DNA of 64,000 bases from Multifurca ochricompacta (taxonomy: Eukaryota; Basidiomycota; Agaricomycetes; Russulales; Russulaceae), in contig WTXG01000069.1 of the NCBI GenBank assembly GCA_022496185.1, forward strand, positions 1 through 64,000, written 5' to 3'. Made by a program: the position numbers and the translations under genes. Under the pieces are notes generated by a model that searched no databases, was not told where the DNA came from, and saw nothing but the letters and a program-made list of their open reading frames with translations. Numbering within the stretch: position 1 is the stretch's first letter; every line of letters begins with the position of its first letter. Below are positions 1 to 10,975 of the stretch, in pieces.

Positions 1-1273
1 TCATCAGTGTCTGCCGTTTGTCTTCTGTGAGCGTGACTCTTGCCCTGACTCTGTCTGCTGAGGTATCCATAGCATTGGGATCCCTCTGGGTAGTATGTGC
101 TGGTTTGACTCCAAACGCGGCCTTCCACTGTTCTCGAGTTTTTCCTTTCTTGGTGTCGACTCCAAATCGTGTTTGGAAGTCGAGATAGTCCTGCTGCTGT
201 CGTCAAGCAGCATCAACCCATTCGTCCCAGTCATGAGGGTGATGGAACTGAATGATGTTTTTGACAAGCGGGTTCGGCAGTCCTTGGGAGAAGAGGTCCA
301 AGGTTGCTTCTTCATCTGTATCATAGCCTGCTCGGTTTGCTAGGCTTCGGAATTTCGCCACATAGGCGTCGAGTTCCCCCTTTTCCATTCTCAGGGACTT
401 TAATTCCCTGGCTGCTTTCTGTTTTGCCTGTCCATCGGTGAAGGCATCTTTGAATCTCTGAGCTATGGTTTCCCAGAGGTTTTCACTGGTGGTACGGCGG
501 CCACTCTCTACCTGCTCGTTCAACCACTCGAGCTGTTCCATGGTCCAATCGTCGACGGCGTCACCTCTGATGAGGGAGAGAAAGAGGTTGGCGCGCTGGA
601 AGGGGTTGACGATTTGGGCCACATCATGATTGAAGTTTTTAAATGTGGTGAACTCCAACATGAACTTCTTGCTCTGGGAGTGATCTCCCGTGAAGGTTTG
701 GGGCAAGATTCCCAACAGACGTCCCGATGGAGGAGGGATGTTCGGGACAACCGGGGGCGGGGGAGGAGGAGGGACGGGATCGGGGAGTTGGGCAGCGATG
801 GTGGACATGTTCTGGTAAAATGGGGTAACGGTTTCTGCGGATTGTATTGATATCTGGGGGGTTGTCAAAGCAGGGGCTCTGATCGTGACAACTGCCGGTG
901 CAACCAGGGGTGTAGACGATGCTAATACTGGTGCGTCTTCGCTATTCTCTTCGACGTATTCTTCTGGTTCTGAGTCGGTGATGATCGCGGGCAGGTTCTC
1001 TCTCCACGGTCCGAGACCGAATTCTGGTGGAGCGGGAGCGGTAGTAACCCACGAATGTCTGCTATCCGAGTATCGGATACGATACCAAACTCTCTTTTCG
1101 TCGTCGTACTCTACCGGTTGGTATCTTCCGTCGTGATAGACGTAGTATCCAAACTCGGTTTCAAAGTCTTTCCAGACGGCAGAGCCAAGTGTCTGTTGTG
1201 AAAGATTATTCTCGTCTCTGCGTTCGATGAGCTCTTCTTTGAACAGGGTCTGACTGCGGCTGGATGAAGCCAC
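1..1273 (-). pseudogene. Retrotransposon gag polyprotein, interrupted by a nonsense codon
   Basis: The minus-strand frame from 1273 to 206 encodes about 356 residues: an acidic N-terminal region, a proline run near residue 170, then a retrotransposon gag (capsid) domain. A TGA stop at 203-205 ends it, but the same frame continues open past the stop to the window edge with typical gag sequence (a Q-rich stretch, then a KKGKTREQW-like segment and ANMDTS-like region). A single CGA-to-TGA change, as expected from deamination of a methylated CpG or a RIP-like process, explains the stop. The reading begins at GTG (1273) with no in-frame ATG before the LTR, so the start codon may also be lost. Confidence 0.8.
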
Positions 1274-1295
1274 GTTGGGAGGAGACTCGACTTGA

Positions 1296-1885
1296 TGTTA
1301 CGTCCGGTGCGAGACGTTCCACACGACTTGTGTGACAGCGTTCGTTCATTATCGGGTAAAAGACCAATAAGGTCCTTTGGAGTTCGTTATGAAAGAGTCA
1401 GAGTCAAAGAGGCTGTACTCTAAGACAATGTTGAGCGGAAAGTACCAGAAGTACTTGATGAGAGGGTCGAGTCAGAGCTTTCAAAGGGAAGTCCAGAAGA
1501 CAAGCACCGATGTATTCAATAAGTCGAGTCTGGGGTCTACAAGGTAGTTACAGCGGACTTATATACGTAATTCAGTGGGCGTCTATGAGATAAGAACACA
1601 GAGTCAAGTGGGTCCAAATATCCGAAAGCGGAGGGCGTAAAGCCTGGCTTCTGATAGGGAACTAAGTAAGTGTCCGATCGTAAGATAAGAGGATAACGAG
1701 ATAAGAAGGGTAAACATAGGTAAACAGTGTATATACAAGTCCAAACAACAGTCACGGGGATGGGAGCAGCGCATGTGAGGGATCCCACGAGGGAGACGTG
1801 ATGAGGAAGTGTAAAGTCGGTGGGCGAGTGGGATCTCTGTTAGGAAGGGTGAAGAAAATAGGGCTACTGGGCCCTGTTCGTAACA
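1296..1885 (-). repeat. 5' LTR of the gypsy-type element
   Basis: About 590 bp. Read on the minus strand it begins TGTTACG (at 1885) and ends CGTAACA (at 1296), a perfect 7-bp terminal inversion that keeps the TG...CA rule of LTRs. Gag starts about 20 bases beyond its inner end. Only one LTR is visible, so LTR identity and age cannot be judged. Confidence 0.75.
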
Positions 1886-1984
1886 GTAACCCTGGGGTAT
1901 CCTCGTTGGTACCCATACCCGTACCCGTACCCGTCACTACGGGTACGGGTAACCCACGGGTAACCCGCGGGTCACCCGTGAAAA

Positions 1985-2765
1985 CACATGCAAGTTCTTT
2001 ACTTGCATCGCGCATTTCGGATACCTGGCCCGGGCCTTCCCGGACCAAGAAGATACACAACGCGTTCATTTGTGGCTGCTTAAGATCCCTCAATGACTCT
2101 TATTTTATGTTCAGAAGATTAAGATAATTCATTATTCCATTTTTTATTATTATTCTGCTTTCAATTTTATACAAGCACAACTAAAATACAGCATACAGAG
2201 ATGATTAGATAGGATGTTATAGAACATTGGTGAAAAGCCTGTCAGATAACCACACAGAATGCAAAATAATTTAATGAACACATAGCAATTTGCAGGGGTA
2301 ACCCCTGGATAATTGTTTTGATACCTGGGTTACCCATAAAATGAAACGCGTGCAAGTTCTTTACTTGCATCGCGCATTTCGGACATCCGGCCCGGGACAT
2401 CCCGGTCAAGGAGATACGCACTTGGACACAACGCGTTCATTTATGGCTACTCAAGATCCCTCAAAAATTCCTGTTTTATGTTCATAAGATTAAGATAATT
2501 TATTATTCCATTTTTATTTTATTATTCTGCTTTCAATTTTATACGAGCGTGACTGTTCTTTGCGTTTCTGTGCATTTCGGATAAATGGCCCGGGCCATCC
2601 CGGTCGAGGAGATAAGCACTTGGACACAACGCGTTCATTTATGGCTACTCAAGATCCCTCAAATATTGTTGGTTTATGTTCAGAAGATTGAAATGATCCT
2701 TTATTTACATTATTATTTTATTATTCTGGTTTCATTTCATACAAGCACGACTGTCCTGGTGCGTT
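1985..2765 (+). repeat. Three imperfect direct repeats of about 190 bp
   Basis: Copies begin near 1985, 2345 and 2565. Each contains in order a CGCATTTCGGA-like start, a GGCCCGGG palindrome, ACAACGCGTTCATTT, GATCCCTCAA, then an AT-rich tail ending CAATTTTATAC or similar. No coding capacity is visible. They sit between the gypsy LTR and a GTACCC-rich terminal region near 3180-3290 and probably belong to one degenerate non-autonomous element. Confidence 0.7.
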
Positions 2766-3290
2766 TAAGTCAACCTTCCTTAATAGGAAGGAGGTCAGAC
2801 CACCATGCGATGCAATGTAGTCGCTGCCCCATGCAGCTTGTAGATACACGCGGGCCTTTTTTCAGTAAACTAATTTGATAATTAGATTATATTATAGTCT
2901 AAAGTAGTCTAGAGAGTATTTTAGATAGTGTCAGACCGGCAGAATTGGTCGCGCGTTGATAAAACAGGTGCATCATGATTTTCAAGAAGTGGATCACTGA
3001 TAACACTTTTATTTTACATCGCACCGTTGATCTGCTTTGATATTTCATATGATAATACTAGAACATATTTAAAGATACCCTATAGCATACATCAGACAAG
3101 ATCTTTTATCTTTGTGGCTGCAGATGTGTTTTATCTTAGAATTTCTACTGATCTTGTCAATGCATGATTGGCGCCTATACCCGCCAAACCCGCTGTGTGG
3201 GTACAGGTTTCCACGGGTTGGGAGCCGTATACCCATACCCGTACCCAGCAAAACCCGTGGCGCTTACCCGCGCGGGTATGAAAACCCTTG
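2740..3290. repeat. AT-rich segment shared in inverted form with 35.46-35.85 kb, plus GTACCC-rich end
   Basis: Bases about 2745-3085 match the reverse complement of about 35460-35850 (for example GCGTGTATCTACAA and GTAGTCTAAA blocks). 3175-3290 is rich in ACCCGTACCC and ends near GAAAACCCTTGA, resembling the GTACGGG-rich ends of the hAT-type elements in this window. This may be the right end of a further DNA element into which the gypsy element jumped; its left end is not recognised. Confidence 0.5.
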
Positions 3291-3960
3291 ACAATCACTA
3301 AGGGTCCCTCATCACCTCTTGCAAGAATCCCCTGAGGGACTAGCCAGACAGATCAAGGTGGGCACATAAAGTGCACCACCTTGTGGACAGTTAAGGGCAA
3401 GAGAAAAGAAAATCGAAGCTCACTGTGACTTGTGATTGGGAAAGGTAAAGTCTTGAAGCAGTGAGCTTGAAGAAGGTTGTTGGACTGATCAAAAAGAGAG
3501 GACAGATCAGTAAAGCGTGCTCAGGGCCCATAACCTGTAGAACAGGCATGTGCGCAGCATACTGACTGTAAGTGTTAGCGTGTAAGACTAGACAAAGAAA
3601 GTTACTTCAGAGGTTAGAAGAACTCTATATTACTATACTACTGACCTAGACAAAGAAAGTTCTATGTAAAGAACGTTAGTCTAATAGCTAAGTAGATAGT
3701 ATAGAAGGCACTTACACTTCAGAGGTTAGAAGAACTCTGAAGTGGAAGAGACGAAACAGACACCCTTATATACTTATCCAAGGGTGGTCTGTGCACTGGG
3801 AATAAGTCCACAAGTGCCGGACAAAGTCCAAACAATAAACATGAGGGAGAAAGGCCATTGGCCACTACAGAAATCACATGTTACTCGGTGTATCAGTCAG
3901 CTACTGCGGAATGTGAGAAAGAAAGTAATAATGATAATGTAAATAGTCCGAAACTCCGGT
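3291..3960. other. Non-coding stretch, probably copia-related
   Basis: No gene is supported. A motif of about 40 bp (TAGACAAAGAAAGTT followed by ACTTCAGAGGTTAGAAGAACTCT) occurs in pieces at about 3591-3632, 3646-3670 and 3717-3745. The position immediately before the copia integrase fragment suggests leader or LTR-derived sequence of that element, but no LTR ends are defined. Confidence 0.4.
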
Positions 3961-3969
3961 ATCTAATCT

Positions 3970-4500
3970 AATCTACAAAGTAGCTAATCTAATCACCTGA
4001 TGCCTGAAGCATCACCGAACATCTCCTGTGTTCAACACCTCTGGCACAGACGCCTCTGCCATCATCATCATGCGGGTGTGAAACGGTTATTTACTGGGAA
4101 CCTGGTCACAGGAATGCAGCTCAATTCACAAGCTGAACCTGATCTGGTTTGTGAACCCTGCAAAGCCAGAAAGATGCATGCAGATCCCTTCTCACCCTCT
4201 TCCTCACGAATGTCCAAACCTCTACAGCTTGTTCACAGTGATGTCCATGGTCCACTGCGGGTTCCCACGCACCAGGGATATCGCTATTGGGTCACATTCA
4301 TTGACGATTTCTCTTGCTTCAAGGCTGTTTACCTCTTAAAACAAAAGTCTGACACCCTTATTGCCTTCAAACAATTCAAAGCCTGGTCTGAAAACATTAC
4401 TGGCCTTTGGATTGGTTGCCTGCGAGATGACAAAGGAGGGGAGTATATGTCCAATGACTTTGCTGCATTCTGCATTGATCATGGCATCTACACACTCACT
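3970..4500 (+). pseudogene. Ty1/copia integrase fragment
   Basis: The plus-strand frame from 4000 encodes a gag-pre-integrase zinc-binding region (WHRRLCHHHH then CEPCKARK, the HHCC pattern) followed by the integrase core start (LVHSDVHGPL, FIDDFS, RDDKGGEY). In copia elements this leads into the rest of integrase and then reverse transcriptase and RNase H. Here it stops resembling copia at about 4500, exactly where the antisense protease exon begins. It is a truncated fragment without its own promoter or ends. Confidence 0.8.
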
Positions 4501-7188
4501 CGAACCCTGAGATACCTGTCCATTGTTGAACGTGTTAGGTTCAATCTTGAATGCAGTACCACCGAATGTGATCGAAACCGGGGTGTTGAATGAACATGGA
4601 ACTGTGAAAAGTGTCCAAATTTCCACATCTACCCTCTGAAGACGGTGACCGACGACATACTAGTGTACAGTCCATTGTTCCATGGCTTCGAACCAGGGAT
4701 CTTGGCTAGGGCTGCGCGCCGTACCTGTAGCTTACAGTATGACGGTGCCATAGTACGGTGCCGTACCCGTACCGTAGCAGCTCAAGTCAATCATCGAGAT
4801 GGACGGTTACGGGTACGGAAAACGCCGTCCAAACCCATCAAAAAATGGCCGTAGATGGCATTGACTGAATGAGCTTTAATCTTGTCATTAAGCCACCAAA
4901 ACTCCCCCACTATAGTATCTTTACCTATTTAGATAGCAGATAAGTGTTAGCTAAATATGGTAAAGATAAGAGATAAGATAAACTAACTAATACTCACTTC
5001 AGTTTATGTGGTCAAAACTGAAGTGAACATGTACAGAATAGTAACCTTTTATACTGCTCAGAGGAGCATGACAATAAGTAGAATAAACATAGTTATTTAA
5101 ATGTGACAAGACAGAAGGAATGTGTTGTGCATGCAATGTCTCTGAATCATAATCTGATGCACTTTAGATTATCTTATCATGATCATGAGATCGAGTCCAC
5201 AGGAGCCCGGCTGTCCAGTCCCCGGTTCCTAACAATCCGGTCGCAACCGGCCCATCTCAATATTATGGATTATGGAGCGGGGCACGATCTCCCTCCATTG
5301 CCTGACAAGAAGCGGCTGCATCTTGCACGCATGCAAGGTGATACTGCAATGGATCATTGAGCTGTCTATTAGTCTAGATATTTGATTTTTGCCTTATTGT
5401 AATTGAATTTTGGTCTGCCAGAGTCCAGTTGGAGGTATGCTCACATGTACCACACTTGGCTTCAGGAGTTGCCTTGTGCAAGCCTGAATATAGTTTTTGG
5501 ATGCCCCCTTTTGGGGCATGTTTTGGTATTGTTTCTCTGATGTCTCTTTTGTGATAATGTACCTACAATTCCATTTATTGAGGAATTTCATGTTCCAGTA
5601 TGCCCTGTTTACACTACTCATGCTCACAGAAGCAAATGAAATGCTTGAAGTCCCTCTATGAGTTTCAGATTATGGCTGGTAAAGTTGATTGTTGGGTATT
5701 GTACTCATAAACTACATAAAAAGGTGTAGAATAGCCCCAAGAATACACCTATTTGTTGCTTTATTGCTCTAAGCTTCTTGTTCATGCTATCCTGCTCAAC
5801 TTAATTTTCTCTAGTAATACCGTCTACTACCGTATACCGTAAAACGGCCGTACCGTATCCGTACCGTACCGTCAGCGATCCAGTGAGTGCAAAAAACGGT
5901 AGGTGTACGGGTCAGCCGTACCCGTCCCTCACCATCAAATAGACGGCCGTCACCGTCAAACGGACGGCGCGCAGCCCTAATCTTGGCGTAGATGGAACCC
6001 ACACTGGCTGTGTCACCGATGATCAACGTAGTCCCAGTGTCGATGATAGCACTCGTGCTACCAACGATCTGCTTCCCCCCAACAGTAAATCCATCGAACT
6101 CGGTCAACCAGTACCCCTGAAGCGCGCGTCATTAATCAGCATGTAATGTGTATTTATAATAACGGATCAGTACTTCTTGGGTGACATCAACGTAAGTGAA
6201 GGAGCCCCTGTAGTGCTTGGGATTCGTTCCACCAATGTATAGTTCTGAACCACTTTGACCGAGGTAGAATCCGAAAACTGCATCTTTCACCTGTCCCTGC
6301 GCAACAAGGGTTTGGAAGACAGGATTGGCATGGTAATCCGATATCGATTTGAAGCCCACTCCAAGAAGACCATCCGAGGGAGACTGCGCGGTTTGGAACC
6401 CTGTAGAGTAGTGATTGGCCGCGCCGACTGTCTGCTTCTTAGCCTAAACAACAACAACAACAACAATGTGTTTTTGTCAGCTGTCAGATACGAGCAAACA
6501 ACATATGATCTAACCGTGAAATGGCCAATCGAGACGGTATCCGTGTATTGCTCCCCCGTCACACTCGATCCGTCACCATACTTCAGGGTGAAATTCTTCT
6601 TCAGGTCATAGGCCGTCGAGCTTGCTTTCGTATTGTATAGCCGATGTCCCTTGCAGGTCGAGCCACAAGTGGAACTAGGGAGGAATAAGTCGCTGCTGCC
6701 CGTATCAAAGTCCACTGTACATTATCAGAATGATCAGCGTCGAGATCATCACGTCACGGAAACAAACAAGTGACCAGGAGCCCCTACCAGTATACGTCTT
6801 TGGAGGAGTACCGACGGAGATTGGACCATACCATAATTCGGCTTGGTAATCAACGAGCGGGTCACCGGCGCCGCGTTTCTCGAAGGGCGACAACTTGGAG
6901 GCAAAGGATGGGGTGCGCCTGTGTTTCTCTCGAATGCATCAAACCCGTTCTGGATTTTCCTGTGTGTATATTCTTAGCTGGAGGGGCTGCTAACCTGGAT
7001 AGTACTCACTCAATGGTGCGACGGACACCGCTCTTCAGCCTTGTTACATTGACGACAGCATGAGAATTGGGCAGTCCTGAACGTTTTTTGATGGGGATAG
7101 AGATGGCAGAAAGGGAGGAGGCCTGGAATGGAGAGGCGGCGACCTGGAAGGAGAGGGCAAATATAACGAATGTGATGGAGAGGTACAT
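4500..7188 (-). pseudogene. Secreted aspartic protease (family A1), disrupted by transposons
   Basis: A pepsin-like protease gene, minus strand. Exons: 7010-7188 (signal peptide of about 19 residues, then propeptide), 6788-6918, 6515-6714 (first catalytic motif DTGS), 6174-6443, 5980-6116 continued at 4661-4698 (second catalytic motif DTGT), and 4500-4601. Introns carry GT-AG ends, including a GTATGT donor at 4660. The fifth exon is split inside an AKI/PGS segment by the hAT element at 4707-5979, flanked by 8-bp duplications. The last recognisable exon ends at a GTGAGT donor, and beyond it lies the copia fragment, so the C-terminal exon is missing. The rest of the frame is intact, so loss of function looks recent. 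An A1 protease would be secreted and digest protein at acid pH; this copy cannot make a full enzyme. Confidence 0.85.
4707..5979 (-). mobile_element. hAT-type non-autonomous DNA transposon, copy 1
   Basis: 1273 bp, bounded by perfect 16-bp terminal inverted repeats TAGGGCTGCGCGCCGT and flanked by the 8-bp duplication ATCTTGGC (4699-4706 and 5980-5987). TAGGG ends and 8-bp target duplications fit the hAT superfamily. Subterminal regions are packed with GTACGGG/CCGTACC and GACGGCCGT motifs, which could be transposase-binding repeats. No open frame of transposase size is present, so it depends on an enzyme from elsewhere. The interior matches copy 2 (34405-36636) in reverse orientation. Confidence 0.88.
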
Positions 7189-8063
7189 TTTTTCTTGGCA
7201 GCAAGATGCAGAAAGTGTTGAAGTTTAAGGGAACTCGGGGAGAGTGTATAAATGCACACAGGCGGGAGTAGCATCTGATCTGGCAATGCAGCGCATTGCA
7301 ACGTGGACACGAAAGTAACCATATGAGGTTGTAGTCTGAGAGCGGGTGTTGAGGCGGTCGAGATAAGCAAGTACGATGATCGGACTAAGGAGATCGGGCT
7401 CGATGACTCGGGCGTTGGAGGCAAAACCTTCAGCCTCCGGCCGTCACTACCGGTGGCTGGACCCGACTCGATTGGGCGGGTTCCGGGTTGTTGTGTATAT
7501 TGCAAGGTGAATGATGTCCTGGTTTCAATCCTCATCGTTCGTCTGTATGGTTGATGCAGCCCCGGACTTGAGGAGGCGAGTAGGTATTAAGACAAGGACG
7601 GTCACATCAACTCTTTAAACTGTCCTTACCGGATATTTCGCTGGTCAGTGTGATCACCCCCATGCTCCCCTCCCCCCAGTCCCCCCAGATCCGGACTATT
7701 ATATGGGTAAGTGATTTCTCACCATTCTCCCTCACCCGTTCATATCTTTGGCTGTCCGTCGGTTTATGGCAGACCTGGCGGTGCCCCGCTGGACTATCCC
7801 CTTTCGGATGGGATAGTGCAGTTGCTGGGACTTGAATGTGTGGAGAGGCTCAATGTCTTTTTCTGCTGTCTGGAGCAACATTGGGGTGTCCGTCATCATA
7901 ACCAGGTCGTTCGACTGGGCATTATGCTGAGGAGGTACGAACCACTCGCAGAGGGCCAAAACACTCCCATCGAACCCTCTTTATCACTCGTTAACGTTTT
8001 TCTCATCATTTATCTCCTGCAGTATCTACGTCCGGTGGAGGTCCATCGACGCGTTGGGTCGTC
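7189..8063. other. Intergenic region upstream of the aspartic protease
   Basis: No gene supported. The open frames here overlap on both strands and show no family likeness. The 100 bases before the protease start presumably held its promoter. An 11-bp copy of the LINE target duplication ends this stretch. Confidence 0.5.
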
Positions 8064-8210
8064 TTTTTTATTTTTTTGAAATCGACTTTAATTACGCGCT
8101 TGCGGGACTCAGCCCAATCGCGCGGCCACATCCGGATACAATGTAGCTACTAGGGAGGGGGTACAAGGAGACGTCTATCTACTAGGATAAACTAAGTGCC
8201 AAACCCAAAG
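8064..8210 (-). mobile_element. Severely 5'-truncated LINE 3' end
   Basis: Minus-strand 3' tail of a non-LTR retrotransposon: the A-rich tail appears as T-rich sequence at 8064-8077, preceded (minus strand) by GCGCGTAATTAAAGTCGATTTC, the same 3' signature as the LINE tails at 47.6, 52.5 and 53.6 kb. It is flanked by an 11-bp direct repeat GTTGGGTCGTC at 8053-8063 and 8211-8221, so it is a genuine target-primed insertion of about 147 bp. Confidence 0.8.
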
Positions 8211-8221
8211 GTTGGGTCGTC

Positions 8222-8855
8222 CTTTGGCAATCAGCCTGGCAGTGGCCACACCGCTCTCGGACCGCCCATGCGGCTGGCATTTCGTGGTCCGTGGAGGCAC
8301 AGTTGCTTCCTTGAGCATCCCGGCACGTGCGGATGGGTGGGTTCGTGGTGTCTGGATAGATGGATTACCTGGCCATATGGGGGGTCTCGGGCATGGTACC
8401 CGGATGTCAGTACGGGATGCGGGTGGGGTGAATTATTTGCGGCTGACGAATTATTGGCAGGCATGCTGATCACGTGAATCCAAAGCCCCATCCCATCCCA
8501 TCACTCATCCGCACTTTCTGGTCACATCTCAATCTGCCTCCTCGCGGCAACTCTTCTCTCTCCTTCGTTCTTAGTCGCCCACGTCTATAGATGATGGGGT
8601 GAGATTAATTCATATTTCAGGTTGTCATCCTGAGATCTTTGTCTTCTATTATAAGATGATGGCTGTCGACAGTCCAAATGAGAACTAAACATTTTGCAAG
8701 TCGAGGTATTGGAATTCATGAAGATGTTGGTTCGGTTTGGTATTTAAATTGCAGAATATGAGGATTGTTGTAGCAGTTTCATCGTCATCGTCGTCGTCGT
8801 CAACTTGTTATCCTCCACTAGAGATTATCTTATCGTATCTTATCTTATCTTAACA
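8222..8855. other. Upstream region of the Crinkler-type kinase
   Basis: No gene. Both strands have overlapping open frames at 8196-8491 without recognisable content. Short repeats ATCGTCATCGTCGTCGTC (8781-8798) and TATCTTATCTTATCTTAA precede the start codon at 8856. Confidence 0.45.
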
Positions 8856-10975
8856 ATGGAACAAAGCGGGCCATCCACCAGGCAAAATCCGAGCCGGAAA
8901 GCCAAGGACAAGGGCAAGGGGAAGATGGGCCCACCGCCTCCTAGAGAGGCAATCACCCAGTCTGACGTCATGTCCTCTTCCTTCACTCTTCACTGCATCG
9001 CTGTCAATGATGAAAATGATCCTATTGGCGGCTCCTTTCATGTTAAAGTCTCTTCGGGTCAACTAGTCTCAGGTCTCCAAGAAGACATCAAGGCTAAGAA
9101 TTCTCACCAGTGTGGTCACGTCGATGCGAACGAGCTCACCCTCTGGAAGTTGATGACTCGGCAGCCCACCTATGATTACGAAAGTCAAATGGAACTGATG
9201 AAAAAAATACAGGGTTTTCAATTCCCTTCCCTGACATCTCATGGAGTAGATCAAGGGAATGGCCTTATTCAACCCCTCCACCCCAACAAACGGATAGACC
9301 AGTGTTGGACATGTGACCCAATAGGGGATGATTTGCATCTCATTGTGCAAGTCCCATGTATGTCTTCATCATTACTGCATTTCCATATACATCTTTGACA
9401 ATCATTCAGATGTCGAGGAAAGGCCAAGGAAGAAGCCGAGACTCCAAATCGAGGATCTCTCTCCAACGCCGCCGCTTACATTCGGTGAAAGTGAGTATTA
9501 CGCGCACTTCCTTTGCCATTCGTCCATCCATTCTGACTCCAATTTAGTCCAGGATATTGATGCCCGCAAAGCCATTGCACATCCGACCCCCTCTTCAGGT
9601 GCAAAGATGCCCTTTTTCATTCAGGAACAGAAGAACAGGCCGCTTCTCAATGGGCGCCCGATCAACCAATTTGGTCCTCCAATTGGCCTTTTCCATCCTG
9701 TCTTCAACTCCTTTCAGGCAGCCATGGCAAGCAAGGAACGGGTCAGGGTTGACAGGCAGGCACATTCAAATCTCAGGAAACTTCTTGCTTCCTGTGCTGA
9801 CCTTTACACCCTTGAGTTGCCTCGGGTGAAAACGATCAACATATATCTGAATGCTCTTCTTGGTGCCTCCCTCACATCTGTTTCAGTTCCCCATACTTCA
9901 ACTTGTGCTGATGGGGTTATACTTCAAAATTCTTGCAACTCCTATGCCTATCTGGTAATAGAAGAGGTCAAGAATGAGATCGGCACTGGCAATGCAGATC
10001 CATACACCCAAGCCAGTCTTTCTTATGTCGCTATTGGGGAGAACCATCTTGTACGTTTATTTAGGAAATGTGTCCATGTGGAATTCATTATCTAATCATG
10101 TCTATCAGGGGATATTTTCAGAAGGTGTTCCTATTGTCCAAGCATCATCCTAGCAATCGCTGGCCCATGGATGTGCGTTGCTGGTGGCATTTACCTCGAT
10201 AAGGCAATTGTCCAGCCTTTGACTGAATACATCTGGCTCGGCGGCGATGCTTTCAAAGAAAGTCGCTTTGACTTTACCTTGAGATTGTTTGCTGCCTTGA
10301 AGTCTGCGATCTCCACTCTCCAGGACTATTATGGAAATCTGAATCCCTCCAATGAAATTCCCAGACACTTACACCATGCCTTTCCATTTGTCACATCTTA
10401 TGGAACACAGTCATTTGAGTACCTGATGCCGCTTGTCGACTATCAGCGGGGCAAGCTTGTGTACAAGGCTCAGCTTCATGAATCTGGTCAGCTCATCGTG
10501 GTCAAGTTTGTGTCAATATACAATGCAGAAGCACATCGACTTTTGGCAAGCAATCAACTTGCACCGCCTTGTACTATGCTGGACAGAAGATTGAATCAAC
10601 CCATATGGCGAACATTACATGGTGGTCATGGATTTTGTGGATGGATCTGAGCCAAATGAGGTCCCACTTTCAACTGAGCAATTTGGACAAGTGGACCGGG
10701 CTGTGCAGTTACTCCATCAGCAAAACTTCGTATTTGGAGACCTTCGAACGCCGAACCTTTTGATCAGCGGTGAGAAGGTGATGTTGATTGACTTTGACTG
10801 GTGTGGGACAGCAGATGAATCATTGTATCCTTCGACGCTGAATACGGATTCGGGTATTCAGTGGCCTGATGGAGTGTGGCCAGGTGAGGTGATGAGAAAG
10901 GAAGATGATGTGACGATGCTGGAACGACTTCGGCCTGTCACGCATGCCGAGGAGGCGGATCCTGGACTGGCGTAA
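8856..10975 (+). CDS. Crinkler (CRN)-type protein with kinase-like domain, two frameshifts
   Basis: Exons 8856-9357, 9410-9490, 9548-10054 and 10109-10975, GT-AG introns of 52-57 bp (the third donor, GTTTAT, is weak but restores frame). The N-terminus holds a lysine-rich stretch and a CRN-like ubiquitin-fold domain (FTLHCIAVND, then LTLWKL and HLIVQV), followed by a basic RPRKKPR motif that may act in nuclear import. The middle has the conserved EEVKNEIG and ILAIAGPW segments of this family. The C-terminus is a kinase-like domain with an ATP-lysine-like IVVKF, a catalytic-loop FGDLRTPNLL and LIDFDW in the DFG place. Family: agaricomycete CRN-kinase proteins, role unproven (nuclear effector or regulator). 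Single-base deletions near 10566 and 10612 shift the kinase frame; the gene is either broken or has sequencing errors. Confidence 0.78.

Larger units (their letters stand above)
1..1885 (-). mobile_element. Ty3/gypsy-type LTR retrotransposon, 5' part, cut by window start
   Basis: An LTR at 1296-1885 is followed on the minus strand by a gag reading frame that runs off the window at position 1. The retrotransposon gag domain and the LTR-then-gag order identify a Ty3/gypsy-like element; the pol part lies outside the window. The five bases beyond the LTR outer end (1886-1890, GTAAC) would be one copy of the target duplication, but the partner copy cannot be seen here. I see no PBS starting with TGG directly next to the LTR. 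Confidence 0.85.

Noticed and set aside
1915..1980. Possible telomere-like or centromere-like repeat
   Set aside because: The GTACCC units are irregular and are associated with transposon ends, not a telomere array.
1798..2127. Open frames across the GTACCC-rich repeat
   Set aside because: Low-complexity repeat sequence read in several frames on both strands; no family likeness.
7044..7535. 163-codon minus-strand frame over the protease start
   Set aside because: It overlaps the real signal-peptide exon in another frame and has low-complexity serine/proline content.
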